A stretch of DNA of 64,000 bases from NCBI RefSeq assembly GCF_004563925.1, contig NZ_SPNJ01000003.1, positions 558,001 to 622,000 of the forward strand, given 5' to 3'. Every line of letters begins with the position of its first letter. Position 1 is the stretch's first letter. The position numbers and the translations under genes are program-made. This document shows positions 32,991 through 43,370 of this stretch, in pieces. Origin of the DNA: Herbaspirillum sp. 3R11 (GTDB lineage Bacteria; Pseudomonadota; Gammaproteobacteria; Burkholderiales; Burkholderiaceae_D). The notes under the pieces are model-generated. The model was not told the DNA's origin. It made no database searches and was given only the letters and a program-made list of their open reading frames with translations.

Positions 32991-33020
32991 TCACCGCGTT
33001 ATGCGTCGTTCTTTCGCCAT
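32991..33020 (-). CDS. Possible nine-residue leader peptide (MAKERRITR)
   Basis: ATG 33020 is preceded by AAGGAGACAAAAA, among the best ribosome sites in the window, and reads nine codons rich in Arg and Lys before TGA. It sits about 340 nt upstream of the binding-protein gene in the same direction, just downstream of the AT-rich core. It may be a regulatory leader or a relic of a lost gene. Confidence 0.25.
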   Translation of the reverse strand: MAKERRITR

Positions 33021-33081
33021 TTTTTGTCTCCTTGATTTTTTTCTTGAATCCTATATGTTTCGTCGATAATATGTCAATAAA

Positions 33082-33097
33082 TTATTAATATTAATAA
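33082..33097. promoter_or_regulatory. 16-bp perfect AT palindrome, candidate operator
   Basis: TTATTAATATTAATAA is its own reverse complement and lies in the AT-rich core between the divergent importer and HyuAB genes. It could be a regulator or IHF/H-NS-influenced site; no regulator gene adjoins. Confidence 0.4.
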
Positions 33098-33335
33098 AAA
33101 TAAATGATCGCCAAATCATTGACGAGTTATTAGCAAAGCGCGTGCCAGTTTTGCAGCGTGATCGCCACTTCAGACGCAAACACAGATACAGCAAGGCTTT
33201 AAGGAGGATATGGCGGGCTTCCCCGATGTTTCCTCAGCAAAACGTTCGGCCCTGATCGCACGGTTTATGTGCAAAGTGTCGATAATTCATCAACAAAAAT
33301 GCACCTGAAAGTTCAATCGAGAAAGGCAATGCACC

Positions 33336-36300
33336 ATGAATAAAGAGCAGACAACACTGGGGGAACAACGCTGGCAGTTCTGGATCGATCGCGGCGGCAC
33401 GTTTACCGACATCGTTGCGCGCCAGCCCGACGGCACGCTGTTGACGCACAAGCTGCTGTCCGAGAATCCCGAGCAATACAAGGACGCGGCCGTGGCCGGC
33501 ATCAAGCGCCTGCTTGGACTCAAACCCGATGAAGCGATCTCGCCGCAGCAGGTCGAAGCGGTGAAGATGGGCACCACCGTCGCCACCAATGCGCTGCTCG
33601 AGCGCAAGGGCGATCCGACCGTATTGGTGATCACCAAGGGCTTCCGCGACGCCTTGCGCATCGCGTATCAAAATCGTCCACGCCTGTTCGACCGCAACAT
33701 CGTGCTGCCGGAATTGCTGTTTGAAAAAGTCGTGGAAGTCGATGAGCGTCTGAGCGCGCACGGCGACGTGGTACAGCCGCTCGACACGGTGTCGGTGCGC
33801 CAGGAATTGGCTGCCTTATATAAGGAGGGCTATCGCGCCGTCGCCATCGTGCTGATGCACGGCTACCGCTTTACTGCGCATGAAGAAAAGCTGGCGGAGA
33901 TCGCCGCCGAACTCGGCTATACGCAAGTCTCGGTATCGCACGAAGTCAGCCCGATGATGAAGCTGGTCTCGCGCGGCGACACCACGGTGGTCGACGCGTA
34001 TTTGTCGCCGATCCTGCGCCGCTACGTCGACCAGGTCGCTGGTGAAATGGACGGCGTGCGCCTGCTGTTCATGCAAAGCAACGGCGGCCTCACCGACGCC
34101 CATCGCTTCCAGGGCAAGGACTCGATCCTGTCCGGCCCGGCCGGCGGCATCGTCGGCATGGTGCGCACGGCAGAGACGGCCGGTTTCGACAAGATCATCG
34201 GCTTCGACATGGGCGGCACTTCGACTGACGTGTCGCACTATGCCGGCGAGTTCGAACGCGAATTTGAAACGCAAGTTGCCGGCGTGCGCATGCGCGCACC
34301 GATGATGAGCATCCATACGGTGGCGGCGGGCGGTGGCTCGATCCTGCATTTCGACGGTTCGCGCTACCGCGTCGGTCCCGACAGCGCCGGCGCCAATCCC
34401 GGCCCGGCCAGTTATCGCCGCGGCGGCCAGTTGGCGGTCACCGATTGCAACGTCATGCTGGGCAAGATCCAGCCGGCCTACTTCCCGAAAGTATTCGGCC
34501 CGGCTGCGGACGAAGCGCTCGACCGCGACGCTGTGGTGCGCAAGTTCACCGAATTGGCCGACCGCATCCATGCCGAAACCGGCAACCGCCGCACGCCGGA
34601 AGAAGTCGCCGAGGGCTTCATCGACATCGCCGTCGGCAACATGGCCAACGCGATCAAGTTCATCTCAGTGCAGCGCGGCCATGACGTCACCGACTACACC
34701 CTGACCACCTTCGGCGGCGCCGGCGGCCAGCATGCCTGCCTGGTTGCCGATGCGCTGGGCATGACGCGCGTGTTTGCGCATCCGTTCGCCGGCGTGCTGT
34801 CGGCTTACGGCATGGGACTGGCGGACCAGACCGCGATGCGCGAACAGGCGATGGAGTTGCCCTTGTCGACCGGCTCGGTCGGCACGCTCGATGCGGAACT
34901 GAACAAGCTCGCCACACAAGCCGCAGATGATCTGCTGGCGCAAGGCGTGATGCCGACACAGATCGACGTGATCAAGCGCGCCCATTTGCGCTACGACGGC
35001 ACCGATTCGGTGATCGTGGTGGCCTTCGGCGATATCGCCGGCATGGTGGCGCAGTTCGAATCGGCCTACAAGAAGCGCTACTCTTTCCTGATGCCGGACA
35101 AGACCATGATCATCGAAGCCATTTCGGTGGAAGCGATCGGCGTATCCACCGACCGTGAAGAAAAGACCGAGCAGTTGCCGCCGCGCGACGGTGCACTCCA
35201 ATCGACCGAAACCGTGCAGCTGTTCTCGGGCGGCCAGTGGCACGACACCGCACTGTACCGCCGTGAAGACATGCGTCCCGGCGACGTCGTGCACGGCCCT
35301 GCGATCATCGCGGAAAAGAACGCCACCAATATCGTCGAACCGGGCTGGCTGGCCGAAGTGACGCCGCTGAACCATCTGGTGATGCAGCGCTACCAGGCGC
35401 GCGTACAACGCAAAGCCATCGGCACCACAGCCGATCCGGTGATGCTGGAAGTGTTCAACAACCTGTTCATGAGCATCGCCGAGCAGATGGGCCTGCGCCT
35501 GCAGAACACCGCCTTCTCGGTCAACATCAAGGAGCGCCTGGACTTCTCGTGCGCGCTGTTCGACGCCCAGGGCAACCTGATCGCCAACGCGCCGCACATC
35601 CCGGTGCATCTGGGCTCGATGGGCGAAAGCATCCGCACCATCATCCGCGAGAACGCCGGCAAGATGCAGCCGGGCGACGTCTTCATGCTCAACGACCCTT
35701 ACCACGGCGGTACGCACTTGCCGGACATCACGGTGATCACGCCGGCCTTCGACAAAGCCGGCAAGGACATCCTGTTCTACGTCGGCTCGCGCGGCCACCA
35801 TTCGGATATCGGCGGCATCACGCCGGGTTCGATGCCGGCCAACAGCACCGTAGTGGAAGAAGAAGGCATCCTGATCAACAACTTCCAACTGGTGCGCGCG
35901 GGACGTTTCCTCGAACAGGAAACCGTGGCCTTGCTCGGCTCCGGTCCCTACCCTGCGCGCAACATCGCGCAGAACCTGGCCGACCTGCAGGCGCAGATCG
36001 CCGCCAACCAGAAGGGCGTCGACGAGTTGCTGAAGATGGTCGATCACTTCAGCCTGGAAGTGGTGCAGGCCTACATGGGCCACGTGCAGGACAACGCCGA
36101 AGAAGCCGTACGCCGCGTCATCACGCTGCTCAAGGACAGCAGCTATGACTACCGGCTCGACAACGGCGCGGTGATCAAGGTGGCGATCCGCGTCAACCAC
36201 GCCGAACGCACCGCCGACATCGACTTCACCGGCACCTCGCCGCAGCTGAACAACAACTTCAACGCCCCCAGCGCGATCTGCATGGCGGCGGTGCTGTATG

Positions 36301-36962
36301 TGTTCCGCACGCTGGTGGACGATGAAATCCCGCTCAACGCCGGCTGCCTCAAACCACTCAACGTGATCATCCCGGAAGGCTCGATGCTGAACCCGCGCTA
36401 TCCCGCGGCAGTGGTATCTGGCAACGTCGAGACCTCGAGCTGCATCACCAATGCGTTGTACGGCGCACTCGGTGTGCTGGCCTCGGCGCCGGGCACGATG
36501 AACAACTTCACCTTCGGCAACGGCGAGCATCAGTACTACGAAACCATCTCGGGCGGCTCCGGCGCCGGCCAGGGTTTCAACGGCACTGATGTGGTGCAGA
36601 CGCACATGACCAACTCGCGCCTGACCGATCCGGAAATCCTCGAATGGCGTTATCCGGTTCGCCTGGAAAGCTATGAGATCCGCGAAAACTCGGGCGGCGC
36701 CGGTCAATGGCACGGCGGCAATGGCGGCGTGCGCAAGATCCGCTTCCTCGAAGCGATGACGGCCTCGATCCTGTCCAACAACCGCATCGTGCCGCCGTTC
36801 GGCGCAGCGGGAGGCGAGCCCGGCCAGTGCGGCCGCAACACCGTGATCCGCAAGGACGGCACCGAAGAAGAGCTGGGCTTCGTCGCCAGCATCGACGTGC
36901 AGCCGGGCGACGTGTTCGTGATCGCCACGCCGGGCGGCGGGGGTTATGGCAAGCCGGTCTGA
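33336..36962 (+). CDS. Fused HyuA-HyuB 5-oxoprolinase / N-methylhydantoinase family protein
   Basis: 1208 residues. Residues 1 to about 690 are the ATP-binding HyuA half: [76 protein letters not shown]. From about 700 on is the HyuB half: [80 protein letters not shown]. Eukaryotic 5-oxoprolinase has this same fusion; many bacteria keep the halves separate. The enzyme opens 5-oxoproline or hydantoin rings with ATP. Single gene with its own terminator, divergent from the importer cluster, which probably supplies its substrate. Confidence 0.93.
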   Translation: MNKEQTTLGEQRWQFWIDRGGTFTDIVARQPDGTLLTHKLLSENPEQYKDAAVAGIKRLLGLKPDEAISPQQVEAVKMGTTVATNALLERKGDPTVLVITKGFRDALRIAYQNRPRLFDRNIVLPELLFEKVVEVDERLSAHGDVVQPLDTVSVRQELAALYKEGYRAVAIVLMHGYRFTAHEEKLAEIAAELGYTQVSVSHEVSPMMKLVSRGDTTVVDAYLSPILRRYVDQVAGEMDGVRLLFMQSNGGLTDAHRFQGKDSILSGPAGGIVGMVRTAETAGFDKIIGFDMGGTSTDVSHYAGEFEREFETQVAGVRMRAPMMSIHTVAAGGGSILHFDGSRYRVGPDSAGANPGPASYRRGGQLAVTDCNVMLGKIQPAYFPKVFGPAADEALDRDAVVRKFTELADRIHAETGNRRTPEEVAEGFIDIAVGNMANAIKFISVQRGHDVTDYTLTTFGGAGGQHACLVADALGMTRVFAHPFAGVLSAYGMGLADQTAMREQAMELPLSTGSVGTLDAELNKLATQAADDLLAQGVMPTQIDVIKRAHLRYDGTDSVIVVAFGDIAGMVAQFESAYKKRYSFLMPDKTMIIEAISVEAIGVSTDREEKTEQLPPRDGALQSTETVQLFSGGQWHDTALYRREDMRPGDVVHGPAIIAEKNATNIVEPGWLAEVTPLNHLVMQRYQARVQRKAIGTTADPVMLEVFNNLFMSIAEQMGLRLQNTAFSVNIKERLDFSCALFDAQGNLIANAPHIPVHLGSMGESIRTIIRENAGKMQPGDVFMLNDPYHGGTHLPDITVITPAFDKAGKDILFYVGSRGHHSDIGGITPGSMPANSTVVEEEGILINNFQLVRAGRFLEQETVALLGSGPYPARNIAQNLADLQAQIAANQKGVDELLKMVDHFSLEVVQAYMGHVQDNAEEAVRRVITLLKDSSYDYRLDNGAVIKVAIRVNHAERTADIDFTGTSPQLNNNFNAPSAICMAAVLYVFRTLVDDEIPLNAGCLKPLNVIIPEGSMLNPRYPAAVVSGNVETSSCITNALYGALGVLASAPGTMNNFTFGNGEHQYYETISGGSGAGQGFNGTDVVQTHMTNSRLTDPEILEWRYPVRLESYEIRENSGGAGQWHGGNGGVRKIRFLEAMTASILSNNRIVPPFGAAGGEPGQCGRNTVIRKDGTEEELGFVASIDVQPGDVFVIATPGGGGYGKPV

Positions 36963-37010
36963 AGTTGCAGCATTGATGTAAATCATTTCTCTTGAGCAGT
37001 CGTCCCTTTG

Positions 37011-37047
37011 CGGTATCTCCGTCACATGACGGGGGTACCGCTTTTTT
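37011..37047 (+). terminator. Rho-independent terminator after the HyuAB gene
   Basis: A 15-bp stem with two G-T wobbles (37011-37025 with 37028-37042) is followed by six T residues. Confidence 0.85.
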
Positions 37048-37184
37048 ATCAGGAAAAGACTGAGTGTTTACCCCTCATTTCCACGTTTTCGCACGCTTTT
37101 TGCATGCTAAGATTTTTCGACAAAAATACGTTTCAGTATGTTCTTGCAGGGCAATAAAAAGAGTGTGCTCAGGGAAATTTTTGT

Positions 37185-37197
37185 CCGCCTCCGGCGG
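37185..37197 (+). other. Small hairpin just before the chemoreceptor ribosome site
   Basis: CCGCC, 3-nt loop, GGCGG, ending 9 bases before the Shine-Dalgarno sequence at 37207. It may tune translation of the GTG-started chemoreceptor. Confidence 0.35.
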
Positions 37198-37220
37198 GCA
37201 TATCTAAAGGGGAATTCGTA

Positions 37221-38768
37221 GTGAACAACATGTCTTTGAAGCAGAAACTCTGGCTGCCGCTGGTCTTTGCCTGGATAGCGCTCTTTGCGCTGTCGCTGTG
37301 GAATATTTATGAAACCCGCAACCTGCAGATCGCCGATCGCCAGCACGCGCTGATCGACATCACCGAAATGTCCTACTCCATCGTGGCCGGCCTGCACAAG
37401 CAGTCGACCGAGGGAAAGATTTCCGCCGACGATGCCCGCAAGCAAGCCATCGCCCGCGTGGCCGACCAGCGCTACACCGGCAACGGCTACATCACATTGG
37501 TAGGCGCCGACTCGGTGGTGGCGATGCATCCGATGAGCCCCAAGCTCAACGGCAAGAACATGCTCGACTTCAAGGACGCCAAAGGCAACGAGCTCTACAA
37601 GATGATCGCCGCGACCGGTTCATCGGCCGCCGGCGAAGGCTTCCTCGAGTACTGGTGGCCGCGTCCGAATGAGACCAAACCCAGCCCCAAGATGGGCTTC
37701 GTCAAACGCTTCAAACCGTGGAACTGGGACTTCGTCGCCAGCGTATACCAGGATGACATTCAGGCCGACTTCTACCGCTCGCTGATCAAGGCCGGCATCG
37801 TGCTGCTGATCCTCGGCGCGGTCATGTCGGCGATCGCCACGCTGGTGGTGCGCAACATCTATCGCTCCATCGGCGGCGAACCCAGCGAAGCATCGCAGAT
37901 CGCGCGCAAGATCGCAGAAGGCGACCTGACCGGCGTGATCGCCGTACGCAAGGGCGACGAGGCCAGCCTGGTGTCGTCCATCGCCTACACACGCGACCGC
38001 ATGGTCGACACGGTCAACAACATCCTCAAGGCCACCGACTCGATCAAGGAATCGGTCGACGAGATCGCCCACGGCAACATGGACTTGTCCAACCGCACCG
38101 AAGAACAAGCCAGCTCGCTGGAAGAAACCGCCTCGGCGATGGAAGAAATCACCTCCACCGTGAAGCAAAACGCCGCCAACGCCAAGCAGGCCAGTGAACT
38201 CGCCGTGTCCGCCTCGGCGGTCGCCGAAGAAGGTGGTCACGTGGTCGAGAAAGTGGTGCAGACCATGGACTCGATCAACGCCTCGTCGAAGAAGATCGTC
38301 GAGATCATCAGCGTGATCGACGGCATTGCCTTCCAGACCAACATCCTGGCGTTGAACGCTGCGGTCGAAGCAGCGCGCGCCGGCGAACAGGGCCGCGGCT
38401 TTGCGGTTGTCGCCTCGGAAGTGCGCAGCCTGGCGCAACGCTCGGCCGCCGCCGCCAAGGAAATCAAATCGCTGATCGACGGCTCGGTACAGGAAGTGCG
38501 CGCCGGTTCCGACCTGGTCGGCCAGGCCGGCCAGACCATGAGCGAGGTGGTCGACAGCATCCGCAAGGTCAGCGACATGATCAAGGAAATCGCCGTCGCC
38601 AGCCATGAACAGAGCGAAGGCATCGACCAGGTCAACCTGGCCATCACGCAGATGGACGAAGTCACGCAGCAGAACGCCGCGCTGGTGGAAGAAGCCGCCG
38701 CCGCGTCGAAGTCGATGCAGCAGCAGGGCGACAACCTGGTGAAGGTGGTCGGCGTATTCAAACTCTGA
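37221..38768 (+). CDS. Methyl-accepting chemotaxis protein (single-Cache sensor)
   Basis: 515 residues. Start GTG 37221 is set by AAAGGGGAA six bases upstream; ATG 37230 would be 15 bases away. Membrane helix 1 at about 10-30, a single-Cache periplasmic domain ([60 protein letters not shown]), membrane helix 2 near 190-212, HAMP, and the signalling domain ([40 protein letters not shown]). sCache_2 sensors often bind small organic acids. The gene lies directly after the hydantoinase fusion but behind its terminator. Confidence 0.94.
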   Translation: MNNMSLKQKLWLPLVFAWIALFALSLWNIYETRNLQIADRQHALIDITEMSYSIVAGLHKQSTEGKISADDARKQAIARVADQRYTGNGYITLVGADSVVAMHPMSPKLNGKNMLDFKDAKGNELYKMIAATGSSAAGEGFLEYWWPRPNETKPSPKMGFVKRFKPWNWDFVASVYQDDIQADFYRSLIKAGIVLLILGAVMSAIATLVVRNIYRSIGGEPSEASQIARKIAEGDLTGVIAVRKGDEASLVSSIAYTRDRMVDTVNNILKATDSIKESVDEIAHGNMDLSNRTEEQASSLEETASAMEEITSTVKQNAANAKQASELAVSASAVAEEGGHVVEKVVQTMDSINASSKKIVEIISVIDGIAFQTNILALNAAVEAARAGEQGRGFAVVASEVRSLAQRSAAAAKEIKSLIDGSVQEVRAGSDLVGQAGQTMSEVVDSIRKVSDMIKEIAVASHEQSEGIDQVNLAITQMDEVTQQNAALVEEAAAASKSMQQQGDNLVKVVGVFKL

Positions 38769-38802
38769 CGCAAACTCTGACGCTGACCTTCAGCCGTTCA
38801 TG

Positions 38803-38844
38803 AAAAAAGCCCACGGCCTTGCGGTCGTGGGCTTTTTCTTTTTT
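38803..38844 (+). terminator. Bidirectional terminator after the chemoreceptor gene
   Basis: AAAAAGCCCACGGCC and GGTCGTGGGCTTTTT pair around a short loop, with A-run before and T-run after. It also serves the convergent aldo/keto reductase gene. Confidence 0.88.
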
Positions 38845-38856
38845 GGAGTAGCTGAA

Positions 38857-39834
38857 TTAGTAAGGTCCGCGAATCGCTGCGTGGATCTTGTCGCGATACA
38901 GCGTCGTCAGCTTCTGATGCAGTTCTGCCGGCAGCGGCGGCAAGGCCGATGCGCCCGCGTTCGACAACACCTGCGCCGGCGAACTGGCACCCGGGATGAT
39001 CACCGACACGGCGTCGTGATCGAGGATCCAGCGCAGCGCCATCTGCGGCATGCTCATGCCGGCCGGGACCAGCGCGGCGATTTCCTGCGCCAGGTCGACG
39101 CCGGTGGCGAACTCCAGCCCGGCGAATGTTTCGCCGACATTGAACTGCTGGCCGTCGCGATTGAAGTTGCGATGATCGTCCGGCTTGAAGGTGGTGGCGC
39201 GCGTCATCTTGCCGCTCAGCAGGCCGCTGGCCAATGGCAACCGCACGATAATCCCGACGCCCTTTTCTTTTGCCTGCGGCAGCAATTCGGCCAGCGGCTT
39301 CTGGCGGAAAATGTTGAAGATGATCTGCAGCGAAGTCATGCCTTCCTGCTCCAGGCACAACAGGCCTTCTTCGACGGTTTCAACACTGGCGCCGAAGCGC
39401 GTGATCAGACCGTCATCGCGCAACTCGCGCATCCAGTCGAAAATCTTGCCGTCCTTGAGCACGGCCGGCGGCACACAGTGCAGTTGCGTCAGGTCGAGCT
39501 TGTCGACGCCGAGGCGTTCAAGCGAGCGCTGGGTCGCCGTGCGCACGGCCTCGCGGCTGTAGCCGTCCGGATAGATGGCGCCGCGTCCGAGCTTGGTGGC
39601 GACGGTGAGGTCTTTATGCGAGGTCAGGAATTGGCCGATCGAACGCTCGCTGGCGCCGTCGCCGTAGACGTCGGCGGTGTCGATGAAGCGCACGCCGGTA
39701 GCGTAGGCTTGCGCCAGCGTCTGCTGGGCGACGTCGTTGTCCCAGTCGCCACCCCAGCCTCCGCCCAGTTGCCAGCAGCCGAGGCCGACTTCGGGGACCG
39801 TCAGGCCGTCGCGGGCGAGTTTGCGTGTTTGCAT
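38857..39834 (-). CDS. Aldo/keto reductase
   Basis: 325 residues, TIM-barrel AKR. The catalytic tetrad is recognisable: Asp and Tyr in FIDTADVYGDGASE, Lys in TVATKLGRG, His in LTQLHCVPP. The NADP-binding end reads SVIIPGASSPAQVLSNAGAS. Similar to YajO/Tas-type oxidoreductases of unknown substrate. ATG 39834 follows AAGGACAAACAC; the upstream 54 in-frame residues are not conserved-looking and lack a ribosome site. Single gene. Confidence 0.92.
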   Translation of the reverse strand: MQTRKLARDGLTVPEVGLGCWQLGGGWGGDWDNDVAQQTLAQAYATGVRFIDTADVYGDGASERSIGQFLTSHKDLTVATKLGRGAIYPDGYSREAVRTATQRSLERLGVDKLDLTQLHCVPPAVLKDGKIFDWMRELRDDGLITRFGASVETVEEGLLCLEQEGMTSLQIIFNIFRQKPLAELLPQAKEKGVGIIVRLPLASGLLSGKMTRATTFKPDDHRNFNRDGQQFNVGETFAGLEFATGVDLAQEIAALVPAGMSMPQMALRWILDHDAVSVIIPGASSPAQVLSNAGASALPPLPAELHQKLTTLYRDKIHAAIRGPY

Positions 39835-39986
39835 GTGTTTGTCCTTGTGGTTGAAGCGTTGAGCCTGCGGCGCCGGATTGCGGCGCGCGGATGAGGCCGC
39901 CATGTTATGCCGGACGGGTGCGCGTTTCCAATGAATTATTGCGCGCGGGGAATACGGATTTCGGCATCGCTGCCTGAAAAATGAAA

Positions 39987-40015
39987 AAGGCCGCAAACCT
40001 GAAGCTTGCGGCCTT
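39987..40015 (-). terminator. Terminator after the 98-residue membrane protein gene
   Basis: AAGGCCGCAA (39987-39996) and TTGCGGCCTT (40006-40015), nine-nt loop; the minus-strand transcript ends in TTTTT. Confidence 0.8.
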
Positions 40016-40032
40016 GTCCCGAAGGATGTTCT

Positions 40033-40329
40033 TCAGCGCGAGAAAAACGCAATCACACCATACACAAACCCGGCGAACGGCCCGACCACGACGATGGTGA
40101 CCAGCAGCACTTCGGCCAGCACGTAGGCGATGGCGCCGGCGGCGATGCTCGACAGGTAGGCGGTAGCGCCCAGCGCACCCGGTACGAACAGGTTGATCAG
40201 CGCCAGCACGATGGCGGCGATGCCGAGGCCGACGATGACGTTGAACTTGGTGGGACGGTAAGGATTGAGCCAACGGAATGGCGGCGAGGCGTTTTGTTCG
40301 GTGGCGATGCTGTTCGACGTAGTGGACAT
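40033..40329 (-). CDS. Small integral membrane protein, unknown function
   Basis: 98 residues. After a 30-residue polar N-terminus come two or three hydrophobic helices (NVIVGLGIAAIVLALINLFV, AYLSSIAAGAIAYVLAEVLL, VTIVVVGPFAGFVYGVIAFF). No recognised family. Start ATG 40329 has only a weak ribosome site. It lies between the aldo/keto reductase and fadE, all on the minus strand, with a good terminator behind it. Confidence 0.7.
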   Translation of the reverse strand: MSTTSNSIATEQNASPPFRWLNPYRPTKFNVIVGLGIAAIVLALINLFVPGALGATAYLSSIAAGAIAYVLAEVLLVTIVVVGPFAGFVYGVIAFFSR

Positions 40330-40521
40330 GGCGATATCTGTAAGAGGCTAAAAAAGAAACGACGCCCTTGCACAGACGTCTTGTTGAACGATGATGACCG
40401 ACATTATACGACGTTGCGGCCCATCGAAACAGCCCGACCGGCAAGACGGACTCGCCGGATTGTCAAGAAAATCCGAACAAAGACCGTCTCCGCGGCATCT
40501 CCACCGCCGTTGAATTGACGT

Positions 40522-43017
40522 TTATGTGCTGATGACGATTTCCGGCGCCTGCCCTTTTTGCAAGGCATCCTTCATGTCGAAGCCGGCGTCGAAATCATCC
40601 ACCTGCACCGTGATGTTGCCGTAGTGGGCGAAATCGTCCAGCACCACGCGCTCGTCAATGCTGATCAGCCCCTGCTCCATCGCGCGCGCATTCCAGCGCC
40701 GCATCTCGATCAGGCTCTGCGGCATCGCCGGCAAAACGCCGTCCTTCACCGATTGCTTCAGGCGTGTTTCGATCTCATGCACTTGCGGCAACAGATTGAA
40801 GGCATGCTCGCCGCTGCCGAGAGGATCGGTCTTGAAGTCCGGTTGATACGCATCCGCCACCAGCCGGTCGCGCGCGGCGCCCGGCGTTTGCATCGCCAGC
40901 GCCACTTCGCTGGCGAGCAGGTCGGACGGCTTGCGGAACGACAGTCCGAGCGGGAACATCCAGATCCGCAGCGCAAAGGCGATGAAGGGATTGGGGAAGT
41001 TCTCGAGCACGTCGATGATGGCTTCCTGGGCGCGATGCAGCGCGTCCTGCACCGACCAGGCGACATACGGCAAGTCGGCGCTTTGGCGACCGTCGTCTTC
41101 GTAGCGCTTCAAGGTAGCCGAGATCAGGTAGAGCTGCGACAGCACGTCGCCGAGACGTCCGGAAATGCGTTCGCGGAATTTGAGCGAGCCGCCCAGCACG
41201 AACATCGAGACGTCGGTCAGCAGCGAGAAGCAGGCCGACACGCGCGCCACCGCGCGGAAGTAGACCCGCGTTTCTTCCGCCGCCTGGTTGGGCCCGGGCG
41301 CCGACGCCAGATAGCCGCCGCTGAGTCCGGCCACCAGCGAACGCGCCATGTTGGCTGCGACGAAGCTCAGATGGCCGAAGAAGGCCTGGTCGAAATCTTG
41401 CAGCGCGCGGTCGTGGTCGTCGTCGGCCGCCGCGGCCATTTCCTTGAGCACGTAGGGATGGCAACGGATCGCGCCCTGCCCGAAGATGATCAGGCAGCGC
41501 GTCAGGATGTTGGCGCCTTCGACCGTAATGGCGATCGGAATCTGCTGGTACACGCGCGCCAGGAAATTGCCCGGCCCCATGCAGATGCCCTTGCCGCCGA
41601 TTACGTCCATGCCGTCGTTGACCAGCATGCGGCCGCGTTCGGTGACGTGGTATTTGGAGATCGCCGAAATCACCGACGGCTTCTCGCCGGCATCCACCGC
41701 CAGCGAGGACAACCGGCGCGTGGCGTCCATCATGTAGAGGTTGCCGCCCATGCGCGCGAGCGCTTCCTGGATGCCTTCGAACTTGCCGATGGCGATCTTG
41801 AACTGGCGCCGCATGGCGGTGTAGGCGCTGGTGCCGCGCACCGCCATCTTGGAAAAGCCGACGCTCGACGACGGCAGCGAAATCGCCCGCCCCGCCGCCA
41901 GGCATTCCATCAGCATGCGCCAGCCCTTGCCGACTTGCGCCTGGCCGCCGATGACCCAGTCGAGCGGGATGAAGACGTTGTCGCCCGAGGTCGGACCGTT
42001 CTGGAATACCGCGTTGAGCGGCCAGTGGCGACGCCCGGTGACCACGCCCGGATGGCTGGTCGGGATCAGCGCGCAGGTGATGCCAGGTTCGCTGTTGTCG
42101 CCCAGCAGGTGATCGGGATCGTGCGCGCGGAAGGCCAGGCCGAGCACGGTGGCGACCGGCGCCAGCGTGATGTAGCGTTTGTCCCAGGTAACCCGGAAAC
42201 CGATGACTTCGCGTCCTTCATGCATGCCCTTGCAGACCACCCCGATATCGGGAATCGCTGCGGCGTCGGAGCCGGCGTAGGGGCTGGTGAGCGCAAAGCA
42301 CGGGATCTCTTCGCCGCGTGCGAGACGCGGCAGGTAGTGGTTCTTTTGCTCTTCGGTGCCGTAGTGCAGCAGCAGTTCGGCCGGGCCCAGCGAGTTCGGC
42401 ACCATCACCGAGATTGCCGCCACCGAACAGCGCGACGACAGCTTCATGATGACCTGCGAATGCATGTAGGCCGAGAACTGCTTGCCGCCGTATTGCTTGG
42501 GAATGATCATGCCGAGGAAGCCCTTGTCCTTGACGAACTGCCAGGCTTCCGGCTGCAGATCCTGCCACACGACCGAGGTGTCCCAGTCGCTGACCATGGC
42601 GCACAGCTGGGTGACTTCGTTGTCGAGGAAGGATTGTTCTTCGGCCGTCAGCGTGGGCGGCGGCAACTGCATCAGCTTGTTCCAGTCGGGCTTGCCGGAG
42701 AACAGCTCGGCGTCCCACCACACGGTGCCGGCTTCGATGGCGTCGCGTTCGGTAGCCGACATGCTCGGCAAGATCTTGCGGAAGATGTCGAGCGCCGGAC
42801 GCGTGATCAGCGTCTGCCGCACCGACTTGATCGCCACCAGCAGGGTAGGCACGCACAACAGGATCGCCAGCAGGACGCAGGCGACCGCATTGGCCTGATC
42901 GGTCATGCCGCCTATCCATATCCAGGCCAGCTCGGCCACCAGCCAGGTCCATGCGCCGGCGCGCATCATCATCAACGCCAGGGCGCCCGCTACGAAAAGC
43001 ACTAGCCACAAGATCAT
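40522..43017 (-). CDS. fadE: Acyl-CoA dehydrogenase (FadE type)
   Basis: 831 residues, near E. coli FadE (814) and larger than the soluble 380-residue acyl-CoA dehydrogenases. Two N-terminal hydrophobic segments (ILWLVLFVAGALALMMMRAG, LLAILLCVPTLLVAIKS) anchor it to the membrane. The flavoprotein core shows FALTSPYAGSDAAAIPDIGV, GQAQVGKGWRMLMECLAAGR and DGMDVIGGKGICMGPGNFLA, followed by the DUF1974 C-terminal domain (LPYVAWSVQDALHRAQEAII). It catalyses the first step of fatty acid beta-oxidation. GGGAG precedes ATG 43017. Single gene, divergent from the metallopeptidase. Confidence 0.95.
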   Translation of the reverse strand: MILWLVLFVAGALALMMMRAGAWTWLVAELAWIWIGGMTDQANAVACVLLAILLCVPTLLVAIKSVRQTLITRPALDIFRKILPSMSATERDAIEAGTVWWDAELFSGKPDWNKLMQLPPPTLTAEEQSFLDNEVTQLCAMVSDWDTSVVWQDLQPEAWQFVKDKGFLGMIIPKQYGGKQFSAYMHSQVIMKLSSRCSVAAISVMVPNSLGPAELLLHYGTEEQKNHYLPRLARGEEIPCFALTSPYAGSDAAAIPDIGVVCKGMHEGREVIGFRVTWDKRYITLAPVATVLGLAFRAHDPDHLLGDNSEPGITCALIPTSHPGVVTGRRHWPLNAVFQNGPTSGDNVFIPLDWVIGGQAQVGKGWRMLMECLAAGRAISLPSSSVGFSKMAVRGTSAYTAMRRQFKIAIGKFEGIQEALARMGGNLYMMDATRRLSSLAVDAGEKPSVISAISKYHVTERGRMLVNDGMDVIGGKGICMGPGNFLARVYQQIPIAITVEGANILTRCLIIFGQGAIRCHPYVLKEMAAAADDDHDRALQDFDQAFFGHLSFVAANMARSLVAGLSGGYLASAPGPNQAAEETRVYFRAVARVSACFSLLTDVSMFVLGGSLKFRERISGRLGDVLSQLYLISATLKRYEDDGRQSADLPYVAWSVQDALHRAQEAIIDVLENFPNPFIAFALRIWMFPLGLSFRKPSDLLASEVALAMQTPGAARDRLVADAYQPDFKTDPLGSGEHAFNLLPQVHEIETRLKQSVKDGVLPAMPQSLIEMRRWNARAMEQGLISIDERVVLDDFAHYGNITVQVDDFDAGFDMKDALQKGQAPEIVIST

Positions 43018-43370
43018 GTGAGTCTCCCGTTAAAATTTCTGTTGTCTGCATGGCAACGTCTTTGGATGACGTGCATGCTGCTTATGATTCAACGAAGATG
43101 CGCAACGATGATGCGGACGCATAGCCGGATATTCCCACAGAAGTTGCCGCTGCGGAAACCGCTGACATCCTCCCGGTACTTTCCTCGCATGCTCACGCAT
43201 CGTCATGCATTGCTTCATGCAAGAGTGACCGCATTTCTTGGCAGAAATTCATTCTTGTCGGATTTCCGTCTTTGCGTCAGGACAGAAACCATTGCCGCTG
43301 CGCCGGGTCAATTACAATCTCGCCTATCCGGCAATCACGCAGCATTACACGCAGCAAAAAGGAAATCATC
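43018..43370. other. Divergent intergenic region, 353 bp
   Basis: Between fadE and the neutral zinc metallopeptidase gene. It must carry both promoters. I see no clear gene, no obvious FadR or PsrA-type palindrome and no strong hairpin. Confidence 0.45.

Larger units (their letters stand above)
32653..33335. other. 683-bp divergent intergenic region with AT-rich core
   Basis: Lies between the importer and the HyuAB fusion gene. The core 33030-33130 is strikingly AT-rich against a GC-rich genome and holds a 16-bp palindrome, so both promoters probably start there. This leaves leaders of roughly 350 and 200 nt. No convincing protein gene; a nine-codon minus-strand ORF with a good ribosome site is listed separately. 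Confidence 0.55.

Noticed and set aside
32715-33035. Possible protein gene of 106 residues on the plus strand in the importer-HyuAB gap
   Set aside because: No ribosome site, no domain pattern and composition unlike neighbouring proteins.
36974-36987. FNR-like sequence TTGATGTAAATCAT after the HyuAB gene
   Set aside because: It lies before the HyuAB terminator and about 240 bp from the next start codon, so it is badly placed for any promoter.
34665-37025. Very long open frame antisense to the HyuAB gene
   Set aside because: It is a shadow of GC-rich codon bias: rich in His, Arg, Val and Asp, without domain patterns or ribosome site. The plus-strand frame encodes a full known enzyme. The same holds for long antisense frames opposite 4.6-6.2, 13.1-15.6 and 40.6-43.0 kb.
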